DNA of 64,000 nt from Ashinkailepas kermadecensis. Its lineage: Eukaryota; Arthropoda; Thecostraca; Neolepadidae. Where the stretch lies: assembly GCA_034440615.1 (NCBI GenBank), contig JAOTOM010004835.1, forward strand, positions 1 to 64,000. The letters run 5' to 3'. Every line of letters begins with the position of its first letter. The first letter of the stretch is position 1. The notes under the pieces are model-generated. The model ran no database searches. It worked only from the letters and a program-made list of their open reading frames with translations, and was not told the DNA's origin. The translations under genes and the position numbers were made by a program. This document shows positions 1 through 12,345 of the stretch, piece by piece.

Positions 1-2278
1 CTGAGTCACCTATTAGTGTTGGACATTTTGGTACTGGTTGGGCTATCATTGATAAACTATCTTGGCTGTTGACTGATTCCAGGTAGATTGTAAACAGCAA
101 TGCATGACCATGAATGCCATCATTGGTTTCCAAGCACCCCATGGCTGATAGTGCAACATGTCTTTTAATTACACAATTTACATAGCATGTACAATTTCTG
201 AGAAACAAGCATGCATACACCAATGTTATTCATGGCCTGGACAAACTATTTGTTGGCTACTGTTGCCTGCTCCAAGGAACACCTAGAAGTAGTGAACAGC
301 ACAGATGACCACATAACACCAGCCCTAAAAAGATGAGTTATACATTTTACAAGATTGATGTTCAGAATCTGAAAATAGGGAGATTAACTTCCAAGTTTTG
401 CAACTCATCAGGCTTTTCAGAAGATGGACATTTTCAAAAACGAATTATTGCATAGATTAAATCTTCCAGCAACTATTTGTGGATACAGATTGTATGATTT
501 TCTGTCTTCAGAAAAGTTCCATCCCATGAACCATATTATTTCTGGCACCTTCATATTTCTACTCTATGTTGGTATTTTCATAGAAGCATCCAACATTTTG
601 GGCAAGTTTCAAGACAAGATGAAAATTTACCCACAATCATATTCACATCACATACCACATATACACAACCAACACTTTGCAGTACTATTGCAGCTCAGAT
701 CATCCACAAGGTAAGTTAATGGCATGCTTTGTTTCTGTAGAACAGTCTAGATTAGGGTAGGTTAATTTGAATGCTGAAATTTGAGAATTTGCTCATTAAA
801 CATTTCATTTTTTTTTTAAAAAAAAGAGGAGGTTATGCTAGAGTATGTTATATTTCTTTGTAAAATATTACATTAACATCACTATATATCACTCATCAAA
901 GCGCTTTTTGGTATTATTTAGTTCACCGAGTGAAAAGCAAGCATTTGCAATACAAACTAGTAGTCACTTCATCTTAATCACATCAATAAACTTGGTATTC
1001 AAACATTCTTATCTAAATCTGGTTAATAATCTAAAATGCAAATCTACAGCACAGGAATTATATGACCTTGACCATTTTAGCCATTAAGAGTGCTCTCTTC
1101 ATGTGTCCCAAATAAGATTGTTACAAAAACAAAATTGGAAAGAATTAATGATTTAAATTGTTACATGTACACAGCAGATTTGTGGGTGCATGTGCATCAA
1201 CAAGATAATAGGTACACCACCGATGCCTGGCCATGAAAGACATCAATGGCGTGTGAGCAGCCAGTGCTGGCAGACAACAGCATATATTTTTTTAATTAAA
1301 TGAAACATTTCCAGAACATGGACAGAACTTCAGATGTGGCACACAAACTAGGAAATGATCTAATCTAGCATATTCCACTTGGAAATTGGTCTGTCTCCAT
1401 GAATATTTTGACTGGCTCCAATGGTTAATGTTTGCTTAATGGTAATTTTTTATCAATATTAGGTGGGAAATGACCAATTTTTGTGGTCTACCCAACCCCC
1501 ATGGATGCTGCATTATGTCACACTTCAGCTATGGATATTAGCTTGCTTTGCCATACACCTGACAATTGATCACATCATATTCATCTATGGATTATTGATC
1601 CTGTCAATCTACATCTATGGATAATTGATTGTTGATAGCTGAACCTACACATTTTAGATCCCAAAAGGTCTTGAGGAATTCCACAATATGCCAGTGAGGT
1701 CAAAAACATCAGAAAAACTTTGTCCTGACCCAGTGCATGGTAGTCATATCAATATCTCACATACCACTTTAATTTTCCATTCACCAGCTTTCCCATTACA
1801 AGTTATACCCACTGACCTTGTCATAAGCACAGTGCTTTTGGAAAAAGGGCTGCATTCAGGTTTATTAAAAGGGCTGCATTTATACATTTATTTGCATTAT
1901 ATATCACGTTGACAATTTCCAATGTTCATGTTAATCAACTTGTAATGAACGATAGTCCCTTTACATTAAATTCAGGAACCACACAAATATCGATATTCTC
2001 TACACACTACTTTTTAGCCCAGTCCTTATGCACTAGAACCACGTAAGTTTATAAAATTATCGTATGATTTCAAGAATGGCTTAGGTAGGTACGTATCATC
2101 GGTAACAACAGCCTGGGTTCGTGGCCTTGCCTTTGCTAATTTGTACTAGCACCCGGGCCGTGGATTTGATAAATATGCTCGATAGTGTTCCCGACTAAGA
2201 GACCAACCAGCGCATTTAATTCAAATTCTGCGTTAACAAAACAAATTGCTTTATCTCAACTCCATCCAATCTCACTGT
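1..2278. other. AT-rich stretch with no recognisable feature
   Basis: Only short chance reading frames (under 100 codons) are present. I see no domain, inverted repeat with target duplication, tandem array or RNA gene. Short A/T runs near 810-830 are the only simple sequence. Confidence 0.6.
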
Positions 2279-2400
2279 CCCCGCCACCGTCGCTGGATGA
2301 ACCCCGCATGAACTTGAGTTCACAATGGGGTCTGAAAGTTGATAAGGATGTAGATGGCGCTGAGAGTCAATGGTCACCCAGCCTTCTTTGGCGAACCTAA
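2279..2400 (+). repeat. Dispersed repeat segment A, shared with 15535-15586 and, inverted, with 4440-4518
   Basis: The stretch around 2279-2331 (CCGCCACCGTCGCTGG, then GAACTTGAGTTCACAAT) recurs almost exactly at 15540-15586. The next part, ATGGGGTCTGAAAG followed further on by CAATGGTCACCC, recurs on the opposite strand at 4440-4518. The segment therefore behaves as a dispersed repeat with internal rearrangement. No terminal repeats were found that would assign it to a transposon superfamily. Confidence 0.6.
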
Positions 2401-2583
2401 AGCGCTATGTTTTGTGGGTTAGGGAGGGCAGAATCTTTATATTTAAAAAGCCTATTGTACATTTTGTAAGCAGCGTATGTTGTTTGGGCGTATTTAATTA
2501 TGTTGAATGTACTTCAGGCACGTCTAGTTTGCTGGAATATTTACCATTAGCGCGCTAGAAATTAGGAGAAGCAAGCCAGAAGT

Positions 2584-2652
2584 ATGGGTGTATGTGCGGT
2601 TCCCGGCTGCCATAAACGTGATCCATCTATCAGGTTTCCAGCAGACTGCAAG
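2584..2652 (+). CDS. Putative first coding exon of a THAP-type zinc-finger protein (partial)
   Basis: From the ATG at 2584 the exon encodes 23 residues containing CAVPGCHKR and then IRFPADCK. This is the start of a THAP zinc finger (C-x2-4-C followed by a basic stretch and an RFP-like motif). THAP modules bind DNA and occur in host chromatin and cell-cycle regulators and in P-element-type transposases. The exon ends AAG before GTAAGA at 2653, a strong splice donor, in phase 0. Reading through the donor gives 19 more codons without the expected C-x2-H pair before a stop, which supports splicing. I could not find the downstream exon. The following DNA is repeat C. It could be a host gene's first exon or a remnant of a P-like transposon. 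Confidence 0.45.
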
Positions 2653-2741
2653 GTAAGAAGGCAGAAAATTGATTTGAAAAACAACTATTGTTTGACTGTA
2701 AGGACAAAGATAAGAACTATAAGAAAAATGGATCCATGATA

Positions 2742-3310
2742 GTGTAGGGCGGCGAGGTCGGGGGCGGGGTCGGTGTGGAGGGATGGATGGGGGAGGGGTA
2801 GGAATTTTCGGGGATAGGTAGGGTGGTGGTTTGGGGGGGAGTGGTATTGAGTGGGATGGGATATTTGGTTTTGGTTACGGGTGTGGTTCTGTCTCAGTGG
2901 TCTGTCTGTTGTTGTCGGTCTGAGTGGTTGCACTGAATGGTGGCACTGTTGTTTTGTTTCGTCTTGGTCTACTGCGGTGCGCCCTTGACTTCGGAGCGAC
3001 CTTGAGAAAGTAGTTTCCGCACGGCCGCCGGCCGGCGGCCATGTTTTACTACGCTCACGGGCGCCGGGCGGCTCCCCTGGTCCGCGCCGATCCCGCTTCG
3101 GCGTGCCGCCGGCCCCCAACCGGGGCGGCCCACAGCGAGCGGTGTGCCTCGAGTCCACGGTGTAGTTTGTGCTGTCATCATATGTGTCTTCGTATAGTCA
3201 TCTTGTCGGCGCCCCGTAACTCGTTATCCTAACACAAATTTATAATAGCGAGGTCAAGTCTTCCCATTTCACCACTTCCATCCGTGAGTGAACCTGACTT
3301 TGTCGTGGCG
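2742..3310 (+). repeat. Dispersed GC-rich repeat C, copy 1
   Basis: The segment starts GGCGGCGAGGTC and contains the 18-bp perfect palindrome GGCCGCCGGCCGGCGGCC at 3023-3040. It ends near ACCACTTCC...GTGAGTGAACCT...GTCGTGGCGCCAG. The same ordered blocks occur at 16520-17605, where a MITE has split them. Frames are open on both strands here, but composition (G/C tracts, CpG) explains that. No family was recognised. Confidence 0.65.
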
Positions 3311-3381
3311 CCAGCCGTCTTACAGCCGTCTTACAATAGGTAGGTACTACGCCTGTAGGAAAGCTGTGGAAATGTAGGAAC

Positions 3382-3564
3382 CAGGGTTGGCAAAATACCG
3401 GTAAAAACTAGTTTATGTCATGTCAGTGGCAAAAACCATGGCTGGTATTTACCAGTATTTACCAGTATAAAGTGGTTAATACCAGTATAAATGAGTCAAC
3501 ACCACTGGTTTATACCGGTTTATACCAGTAAAAACCATCCTGTGGCAAAAACTGGTCAACCCTG
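3382..3564. mobile_element. hAT-type MITE (family 1) with exact 8-bp TSD
   Basis: The element is 183 bp. It begins CAGGGTTGGC and ends with the inverted GTCAACCCTG, the usual hAT terminus. It is flanked by exact 8-bp direct repeats GTAGGAAC at 3374-3381 and 3565-3572. The interior is built from short repeats of TTTACCAGTATA and ACCGGTTTATACC type and has no coding capacity. It is non-autonomous, so movement would need a hAT transposase encoded elsewhere. Confidence 0.9.
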
Positions 3565-4359
3565 GTAGGAACAGTTATCTAAGTAGGTTGAGGTATGGGG
3601 AAGCAATATTATATTAGCTTAAAGATTATTAAATGCATCCACCAATATTATGCACATATTGTTTGTGAATGCATCATTAATTTATTGTAAAATTGTATTG
3701 CAACCCCCTGCAAAAAGGACTCCAAAAAAGTTACCATAGTTACCCTGGCCATGGTTGAGGTGGCCACAGCATATTCTCCACCCATGCTGCTTACCTTACC
3801 TTACCTTAAGTACCTATTGTCGGGTAAAAATTACGCCAAAAAGTTGGTCCTGATTATAACAAAACATTACCCTTTCCTTATCTCAGTCCGGTTGATTCAG
3901 ATTAGAGTCGTTAGTAAAAAGAGAATAAGGAAAATCACCCACACAAACACACACACAGATGCACATATCACATGCACCCATGCATACACAACACCCACAC
4001 CCCACACTCACCCAACAAATCTCACCAAAAGCCAGCACATGCATTTTTAACAGTAGGTGGGTAGAGATCTCTTACCTCTAGACCAGCTCTTCCTTCCTGC
4101 CCTTTGTGGATGTATGCCTTTCCCTTAATAAGCTTGAAAGTTGAGGTGTTGTGAAACTCCCATAAAAATCCCTATCACTATTCAAGTCCATAATTGCGCC
4201 TAGTAGCTACCACCGTAACGTGCAGCCAATAGCAAAGCACTTGCCAGCTCAGACGCGTATGTTCTACCCAAGCTAGTGGCCAGAGTCCGATAATTGGCGA
4301 GTTCCTGGCACACTGTAACCCATGAACAACCTTTCTTCAACACAATATTTCCGAAATCC

Positions 4360-4864
4360 TTGGCCTAAATGACTTGCAACCCTAATAAAAGCCACATGCC
4401 AACACCGACTCCCGGCAACCCCACGCAAAATGCACGGCAAAGATGGCCGACGCCTCCTCGTCGGGTGACCATTGCGTACAGCGCCGCCCTGGTGGCCAAA
4501 TCGTAGCTTTCAGACCCCATTGAAATAAAACTATCAAGCATGCAAATACCAATCCTGTCATCCATAAGTCACATACAATCATATGTACCAAAATAGCTTG
4601 ATTTAACGTTCTTTCATCTTCATCTTCATGTTTGAAACAGAGAAATATTTGAAACTACTTTTCTAGCGAACAAATACCGATGCGCTTCGACCAACGCGGC
4701 GAATAATCGTCTGAAATGCGTCGGACAGACTGACAATGAAAACAGGCCTTGGCATGGTGTTTCATTTTTATCTGGCCCGGTGCCCCAATGTCCGCTCCAA
4801 CGGGAGGATGGGCTCCTATCGTGTATTTAAAGAAAGAGCCCCTTTGAGAAATAGTGATCGAAAT
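4360..4864. repeat. Dispersed repeat B, copy 1 (344-bp core duplicated at 15.6 kb)
   Basis: Bases 4521-4864 are nearly identical to 15587-15930 in the same orientation, with no net length change over 344 bp, so the duplication is recent. The upstream part 4440-4520 (CTTTCAGACCCCAT) is instead the reverse complement of 2327-2400. Repeat B ends at GATCGAAAT in both copies, after which the flanks diverge. No TIR or poly-A tail was seen. Confidence 0.75.
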
Positions 4865-5025
4865 ACTGAGACTTTTTAAACAATGCGGGTAGGTGAGCCC
4901 ACTCTAAATCCGTTTGCTCCCCCCCCCCCCCGCCATTAGCTCAAATCCAAGGTAAGCCATTGACTAACACTAACTTTTCCCATGTTTTCCTGTTTTACGG
5001 GGACACATTTAGATGCAATGACAAC

Positions 5026-5356
5026 CAGGGCCGGATAGAGAGTGTGGTACTGGGGGCATGTCCCCCCCCCCCCTCCCCATGGAAGGTGGTGTCCCTCCGA
5101 CCGGGAAAAGCCGCCCTTCTGAGAATGTTCGAGTGTACCCGCGCTAATTGTTTAGCCAGAGGCGTCCCTCTGAGATAAAAACGCGCCCCTTGTAAAGAAA
5201 GGCGAGCGGAAAGCTCCGGAAAGCTCGAGTGCACCCCGACTCAATTTGTTTTTCAGCCAGAGGCGCCATTCCAGGTATTATCGCAGTGGTGCCTCCCCAA
5301 AGGAATGGCGCCACTCCAAACAGGTGCCCCCATGACAATTCCTGGATCCACCCATG
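5026..5356 (-). mobile_element. hAT-type MITE (family 2), minus orientation
   Basis: Ends read CAGGGCCGGATAG on the left and TGGATCCACCCATG on the right, decayed forms of the CAGGGGCGGATCCA terminus seen at 36399. The flanks ATGACAAC (5018-5025) and ATTACAGC (5357-5364) match at 6 of 8 positions, consistent with an old 8-bp TSD. The interior has C-tracts and the GGGGCGCC(T/A)CTGG-type repeats of this family. The same insertion junction is present in the inverted copy at 20295. Confidence 0.8.
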
Positions 5357-7440
5357 ATTACAGCATTGCTCTCTCGCGGTTATGAACTCCTGCTGGTCAT
5401 AAAATTGTGCGCATTATCACGTGGCTCCTCTTGCAAATTTGACAACTTCCGTTCAACCATTACGAGGAAAGCGGACAATTTGAGAAAAAAAGTTATATAT
5501 GTTATATGTCCGGAACAGCAATGTGGCAGTGTAAATTAAAAACCAGCGATGAGATCGCCGTCCTAGCAGGTCATAACTGATTTCTTGGGGGAGCTCCTAG
5601 TCATATAGGATATGAGTGGCTGCTATCAACGGCTGCAAACAAAAAGAGATTTTATCCTCCTATTCACATTACACTCAATCATCGTACACACACCCGGACC
5701 TTCGACACCTACGAATTTTTTTTCTTCGATATCTCAACATTCTGATACTGTACGGGAAGCCACGTTGAATGACACCCACATAATACAAATTCAAGCCATG
5801 GCAACGAAACGCAAAGACTTTGAAAAATTAATACTAACCTTGAACCTTGAGGCTTCACTTGACATGTCCGGGGTTCAAATGTTACTCGAGGGTTGCTCAC
5901 GGGCTATCTCTTGATACCAAACATAAGTAGCTTTGGGAGAAAACAACGAAACGCTTCAAATGACCGAAGAAATTAGTTCGATCTTTGACTTGGAAAATTA
6001 ATATGATTTATAAACAGTTTGTTAGAGTACCTCACGGCACGTCGAATGACACCCACTTGATGAAAATTGAAGACATAGCGACGAGGCACGAGGACTTCGA
6101 GAAATTCAAGCAAGCCTTCGATCTTGTGGTCTGACATTGACATATGCCGGTTTGAAATGTTACTCGAGGTTCACCACGGGCTATTGCTTGATACCAGATG
6201 TGGGTAGGTTAGGGCGAACAAAAAATGCGAAGCGCCCGAAGAAATCGGTTTGACATTTGACCTTAAGACTTAGTTCGATTTCTTTAAGCTAGACAGTGCT
6301 TTGACGAGGAACATCATAATTATAAAAGTAATATTTTGACCATTTCCTCGTACGCAAATCCAAAAATATCTAATTCAATTATATTTTCGAATTTTTGGCT
6401 ACGAGCCTCCATCAAGCAAAGCAAACACTAGTAAGTAGTGTTTGCTTTGCTTGATGAAGGGTCGTAGCCGAAAATTCGCAAATATAATTCAATTGGATAT
6501 TTTTGGACTTGCGTACGAGGAAATGGTCAAAATATTACTTTTTTATAATCAGTTCGATTTCGTAACATTATAATACGGCACAAGCCGCGTCCAATGACAC
6601 CCACTTGGTGCACATTGAACCCATAGCGAGGACTTCAAAAATTAAAACTAGCCTTTGACATTGAGGTTTGACACTGACATATCCCGGTTTCAAAATGTTA
6701 CTCCAGGGTTCACCATAGGCTATCGCTTGATAGTGGATCTGGGTAGGCTTGGGCGATAACAAACAAAACAAAAATGCCAGGCGACCGAAGACATCAGCTT
6801 CAATTCTGACCCGTCGTGATTATTCCGAATTATCGCCTTTCTGATACCAGACAACGAGCGACGTCAAATAACATCCATTGTATGCAAATTGAAGCCAAAG
6901 CGACGAAACGCGAGGTCATAGAAGAACGCAATTAAACCTTTAACCTTCACATGTCCCGGTTTCAAATGTTACTCGAGTGTTCACCACTGGCTATCGCTTG
7001 ATACCAGAGTTAGATAGGTTTTAGCGAAAGCGAAACATTTTGAGGCGACCGAAGGATCAGCTTGGCCGTTGCATTTGAAAAAAAGTAATTCGGTTCCTTA
7101 GCTTTCTGATACGGCAAAACAAGCCACGTCGAATGACGCCCATTTCATGGAAATTGAAGCGATAGCAACCGGACCTCGAGTTCGGTCGATATCGTTTTAA
7201 TATCGCCATCTAATAAATCAAGCTAACCTTTGGCCTGAAAGTTTTACCTTGACATTTACCGGTTTCAAATGGTATACGATGGTTCATCACAGGTTATCGC
7301 TTGATACCAGATTTGGGCAGGTTTGGGTGCAAACGAAAAAAAATGGGAAGGAACCGAAGAAACCGGTTCGCGTTGGGCATTGGCCGTTAAAATGGTCATG
7401 TCAGACCTATGTAGCTGTTTCCAGCGTGTTCAGTACAAGC
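5357..7440 (+). repeat. Tandem array of about five ~285-bp units, with leader
   Basis: Each unit carries a landmark of the form GTTACTCGAGGGTTCACCAC, then GGGCTATCGCTTGATACCAGA, then a GACCGAAGAAATC block. Landmarks lie near 5880, 6160, 6698, 6968 and 7267. After removing the palindromic insertion at 6316-6551, spacing is about 270-305 bp. Units are strongly diverged and non-coding. A reverse-complement copy of the leader plus about two units lies at 19490-20290, so array and leader were duplicated together. Confidence 0.75.
6316..6551. mobile_element. Palindromic (hairpin) MITE with ~115-bp arms
   Basis: Two arms fold on each other around a 5-base spacer (GTAAG, near 6431-6435). The inner stem is GCAAAGCAAACACTA and TAGTGTTTGCTTTGC. 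Outer stem blocks include TTTGACCATTTCCTCGTACG and its complement. Nearly the whole 236-bp segment is one inverted repeat with scattered mismatches. It interrupts the ~285-bp tandem array, which marks it as an insertion. The TSD is unclear; ends are AT-rich (ATTATAAAA). Confidence 0.75.
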
Positions 7441-9499
7441 AGAAGTATGTGTGGTAATTGATTCGAACGACCATAAACCCGTCGCTGAATTCCAATGCCA
7501 ATACAAATACGCCTCTGGCGAACTCGTCGCTGAATACGAATACGAATACGTTAACTTGACGCACGTGCTTGAGGCTGCCCATGACTCCCCTCCATGGTAT
7601 TGGATATGCCCAAGAACATACAGTCACTTTTGCCAAGGTATATCGATATATGCGCAGGAGAATGCAACCTAAGAGGTATAAAGACATGCGATAATGCAAA
7701 TTTGCTGCCTCGCAAAGCGCAATTTTCCACCCAAGCGAAAACGCAAGATGGCCAAGGTTCATGTTATTCAAGAATGGCCTGGAATCAGAAATTTGTACCG
7801 TTTGCTGATTTACTACTCGGAGATTTTGTGATGACAGATAGCCTCTGAAGCCCGTTGATGGGCTAGATCAGCTTCTAGTATTTTTGGTGATTCTCTTGCA
7901 TATATATTTCACTTTATAAATGACTAAGTATGATTTTATGGTGATCATGGTCAGGTAGTTGAGGCTTAGTTGAGGGGGGATACGAAATAAATTGAGGTGG
8001 ACAAATCACTACTTTCCAGAAATTGGGGGTAATGCTCGCCTCGTAGCAGAAGGGCTGCATGTTCGAGACTCAAAATCAGGTAATAAATTGGACTCCGCAC
8101 AGATTGTGAGCCACGCAGTGTGATGTGAGTTGATCAGTGAGCATCGTAGTTGTATGCACGTAATCTGTCGCCAGTTAGCAGCCATCTCGCCACACCAGCA
8201 GTGTCTTTCCCTCCCTGACATCGGTGAGCTGAGACCAGGCCTGTGTCGGCCCACCGTCAGTGGAAACAGTGCGGCGTCGATGTAGTGCGATACCCGCCAA
8301 TACGAGAATCACCGGCCTGGCCTTCGTTGGACCATCGCCGGCCACCGGTTGGTCGTGTTCTGCGTAGTGCCTTCCTCGCGCTGCCTGTGGATCAGTGTGT
8401 ACCAACGTTTTGTCAAGAAAGAGAAAATGGACGACATGACAAACTCACCGTGTGCTGCTTTGACAGTCAGGTGATACCGGTTGTGATCGAGTTCGTGCTG
8501 CGTCGCAACTTCGCCACGTCGAGGGGCAGACCAGTGAAACCACCGCCAGCGTCAGACGCCAAGCCGCCGCCGCCGCTGCCCAAGCGATTGACGCAAATCG
8601 ACGGAGCGTGATCCGCCCAAGAAATCACAGCCTGGCCACTGAGTCAATAAAAACCTATCTGAACGGCAATGGCGGAACTGTGTTTATCTCGTGGTGAGGT
8701 GGGAGATACTTGCTCATGCTCAGTGTTTCGTCGCCTTCGTCAGTGCAGGGTCGGGGTAGTTGTGGTTGTGACCCACCCCGAAACGGAGACTGCTACTGAA
8801 ATGACGCAAACGCCAGCGTATTGCACGTGACCAAATCTTGCAATTGATACCCGATTTGTATGCTCCATCTACTTGCGGACCATCCAGGTCAGATTATGTA
8901 GTTTGCTTTTCGGAAAAATCGCGATTTCTAAACGTTTCCTCAATTGCGGGAAAAAACGTAACTGTCCTCAACCCATCCTGTTCATGAGCTGAACAGGTGA
9001 ACACATCCTGTTCACATCCTCTCTCCTACGACCACATCTTCGATAAAGTTGAGTGGGGTTTTATATATACTAAGAGGGGAAGTGATTTCAGTAGCAATAT
9101 TTACTAAACTTCCAGAAGTTTAGCAGGTATTGTTACTAAAGTTGCCAATGGAGATATTTACGGTGTGACCGGAAATGAGGACGTGAAATAGGTGGATTTT
9201 TTCTTTTCCATTAGTATTTGGATAGCCATGACTTTTCTTGCGTAAGTAAAGATGGCGGGCCGCATGGACTCGCTGCCCCGTTTTTTTTACCCGCAGTCTT
9301 GTGGTTGTGCCAGTCAGGGTCGGTGCGGTTAGATTGGTGTAGTTGTCGCCGTTGTTCTCAGTTTGCGCTTTAGGTACCTATATAGGTAAGACATGTACCA
9401 ACGTGAAACCAGAAGTCAAAGCACGCACCAACATCGTACCTAGGTAGGTACCTAGGCACTTAGGTAGGCACCTCAATTTCATCAAGGCCTCTACGAATC
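7441..9499. other. No recognisable gene
   Basis: Short GAATAC repeats occur at 7535-7550. A TTCGAGACTC motif near 8060 resembles a Pol III B box but lacks a convincing A box. A CAATAAAA signal lies near 8645. A perfect 8-bp-stem inverted repeat (CCTGTTCA/TGAACAGG) lies near 8970. None of these supports a gene call. Confidence 0.5.
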
Positions 9500-9560
9500 T
9501 TCTCCGAATGGTAGGTACCTACCTACCTACCTACCCACCTATCTACCTAGATAGGTACAC
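9500..9560. repeat. Tetranucleotide (CCTA/GGTA) tract
   Basis: Bases 9508-9557 are a run of TACC/CCTA units that is partly self-complementary (GGTACCTACC). It directly abuts the left arm of the inverted-repeat element that follows. A shorter CCTAGGTACCTAC tract abuts the right arm. Confidence 0.8.
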
Positions 9561-10847
9561 TCGCCTTCGGTGGGATGTTCGGGGGTACCCTTAGCATGGC
9601 TGGCTCACTAGGACCGTAGGTTGTGACGCTGCACACCAAAAAGTACTGGTAGGCTGCGCCGTTTCACAGTTATGAGTTGCGTGACAGTCTACCAGCTTCG
9701 CCACCGGCCAGCGTCCGAGCCATAGGATTAGCGTGTCACGCGACCATTTGTCCTGCAGCCATGCAGTGGTAAACACGGGTCTTCCCTGTTCCCGCCTTGC
9801 ATTTATCTGTCGGCGAAACAACATTGGCAGTTAAACGAGCAGGTTACCGGACTTCTGTCGATAAGCAACAATTGGTAGCTGCGGATTTCTGACTGCAGCA
9901 ACACAGAATGAGCAGGAAAGGTTGGAAAAACCTCAGTTGCAAAGATGTATCGAAAAGAGATGGGAGGTTTATGATGCCAATGAAGTATTCTCTGGCACCA
10001 AAATAATAATAGAATGTCCAACATTTATACGTTTTAGAAATGTAATTCGAACTCTTGCTGGGGTGGCTTTATGAACCAGGATCAAATTGCTAAGAACAGC
10101 TGGTTTCGTGAACCCTGGCCATGATTCCATGAATTACAGTTTTACGGTCTAAATTTGGCAAAGCGCTTCACATGCCGTCAATACACCGTACACGGCGACC
10201 CCGGCAGCTCGCTCTCGACCTTATCGTGCCAACTGCCAACTGACCCTCCCAGCCGGGGACTAAAAGCGAGCACGCGAAGCGACTCGAACCCAGCATTGCC
10301 AGGACAGCGGAGACGGGTGCACGACAGCGCTCTAGCCAACTAAGCTACCGAGGCTGCAAGTAACAGGGAGGCACTTGCTTGCTTAATTCAGATTCATTGA
10401 CAAGTCAATTAGTTACTTGATTAAATAGCATCTACTTCATTGAGAATCACGTGTTTTAGTGCGCAAGGAATGTGTTGCATGATATCATATTATGTATTGC
10501 ATACGTTGTGCACTGTACTACAAGCGACATATTCAGAATTCCGTGGGGATAAAGTATTTCTTCACGCTGATACCATCCAACTATTTTACGATATGAAGCA
10601 ATATAAAGTGAAATATAAAGTAAAATGTTTACCACTGCATGGCTGCAGGGCAAATGGTCGCGTGACACGCGAATCCTATGGCTCGGTCGCTGGCTGGTGG
10701 CGAAGCTGGTAGACTGTCACGCAACTCATAACTGTGAAACGGCGCAGCCTACCAGTAATTTTTGGTGTGCAGCCTCACAGCCTACGTTCCTGGTGAGCCA
10801 GCCATGCTAAGGGTACCCCCGAACATCCCACCGAAAGCGAGTGTACC
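9554..10847. mobile_element. Long-TIR element, 222-bp inverted arms
   Basis: Arms 9554-9775 and 10626-10847 are both 222 bp and are reverse complements with roughly a dozen differences. The outer ends read GGTACACTCGCCTTCGG and, inverted, GGTACACTCGCTTTCGG. The 850-bp centre has no transposase frame but holds a tRNA-like SINE. The flanks are (CCTA)n-like on both sides, so a TSD cannot be picked out. It may be a non-autonomous TIR transposon, or an inverted duplication of a short unit. Confidence 0.65.
10150..10356 (-). mobile_element. tRNA-derived SINE-like sequence inside the TIR element
   Basis: On the minus strand the sequence starts GCAGCCTCGGTAGCTTAGTTGG. It carries an A-box-like TAGCTTAGTTGG and a B-box-like GGTTCGAGTCG. 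The T-arm does not pair properly and spacing is long, so it is not a functional tRNA. The 3' limit (near 10150) is uncertain. Confidence 0.55.
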
Positions 10848-10856
10848 TAGGTACCT

Positions 10857-12345
10857 ACTTGCCTTCTAAGTTGCAAATTTTCCCGTATGGTATGACAAGA
10901 TCAAAATATTGTAGAAACACGTTTCTGAATGTGATGATGATGGAACCATTCATTCCTCCTGGAAGTAAATAATTTTAAGATGGAAACAATCTTTGTGCTA
11001 TTCTTGTCCACGCCAGAGAAAACTGCAGTTTTTTTACTTTAGTCCACAGCATTGTGAGAAATAATTCCTCAAAACGCATTTCTGAATGTGTACTATTGGA
11101 CAACATATATAGACAATCCCACAGGATTTGATAAATATGGAAAACTGTCCTACGGGATTGTAATGTCATGCAGGACTGTCCTGCAGGATTATAATCGTGT
11201 AGGGGAGTTTTTTTGTCCCCCTCACTCATGGGGTAAACCTTCTTTTTCGGCTCGTAGATAGTCTAGGGTACCTCAGCGTTTGCGATATTTAAAACCCCGG
11301 TTATAAATTAAATGGTTCGAATCCTGCATCTCCGAGCTCTCATCTGCACACCTCTTGACACGCACTTCCAAAGCCAGCACTTCTATATTGTGCGAATTAG
11401 TCAACAGACAAATGGCCACGAAGATCAGAGATTAACGCGCAGCGTGATATAGCGTTAACAATGTAGCTTCATTTTGACACAGGTGCAACTATTTCTATCA
11501 AAGAATTACATCCCAACAGACGCAGCGACTCTCAGGCAGAGTCCCGACGTACCTCTGTGGGGCCAGGGCTGGCCAGGCGGCGGCGAGCCGCCTGAGGGGC
11601 GACCGCCCACGACGACCGTTCGTCCAAGATCGCCCGAGAATGACTGAGGGCCCTTGCGGCGCGTTCGAGGTAACTCACAGTACATCACTATCACGTGATC
11701 AATCCGCACACGTCACATGACTGCCTGCATGGCCAGTGGGGTTACTCATCCCCGCTGGAGAACAGCTCGCTCTGAACTGGCGTCTAGAGAGCACAATGGC
11801 TCTCTCTGAACCCCGTGCACTGTACTGCAGACAGGCGCGACATCACTCTGAGATATCAGAGACAGACTCTGATCTCAGCACAACGGTCCCTCCGTGGGAA
11901 ACGGTGCTGTGTGTGCACATCGGCAGCCTCGCTCGGTCTGGCGTCGCACACGTGGGCTGTATCAGCATTTCACCGGACGCTGGCGAACCACAACAATCGG
12001 CTGACTGGCAGAGGCTCGGTACTGCAGCCTCTGATCTGGCGACACGGCGCCCGACACACTAGCGACACACGACGTTCAATTCGCCGCATGACAGCTGGCA
12101 TAGACATCATAGACACGCCTGTCCATAGGGTTCCCACAATATAATCACTTGTCCTACATCGCCCACTGACGATCACATCACCCACTGGCAACGGCGGCGT
12201 GGCGCGCGCCGGGGAGGGGACTGAATGGCTGGGATTTAGATGCCCCAAAACCAACTTTGTTACAATCGCATGCATGACTGTCCTGCAGGATTTGATAGAT
12301 ATATATATTCAGGCCTGTCCCGAAGGTTTGATGTGATGCAATCAC
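10857..12345. other. No recognisable gene; short degenerate repeats
   Basis: ACTGTCCTGCAGGATT-type motifs recur near 11140-11195 and 12270-12335, suggesting an old dispersed repeat. Bases 11500-12150 are CpG-rich with short frames on both strands but no domain. Confidence 0.45.

Noticed and set aside
8010..8700. LTR or tRNA-derived SINE
   Set aside because: A lone B-box-like motif and a CAATAAAA signal are present, but there is no A box, paired LTR, primer-binding site or TSD.
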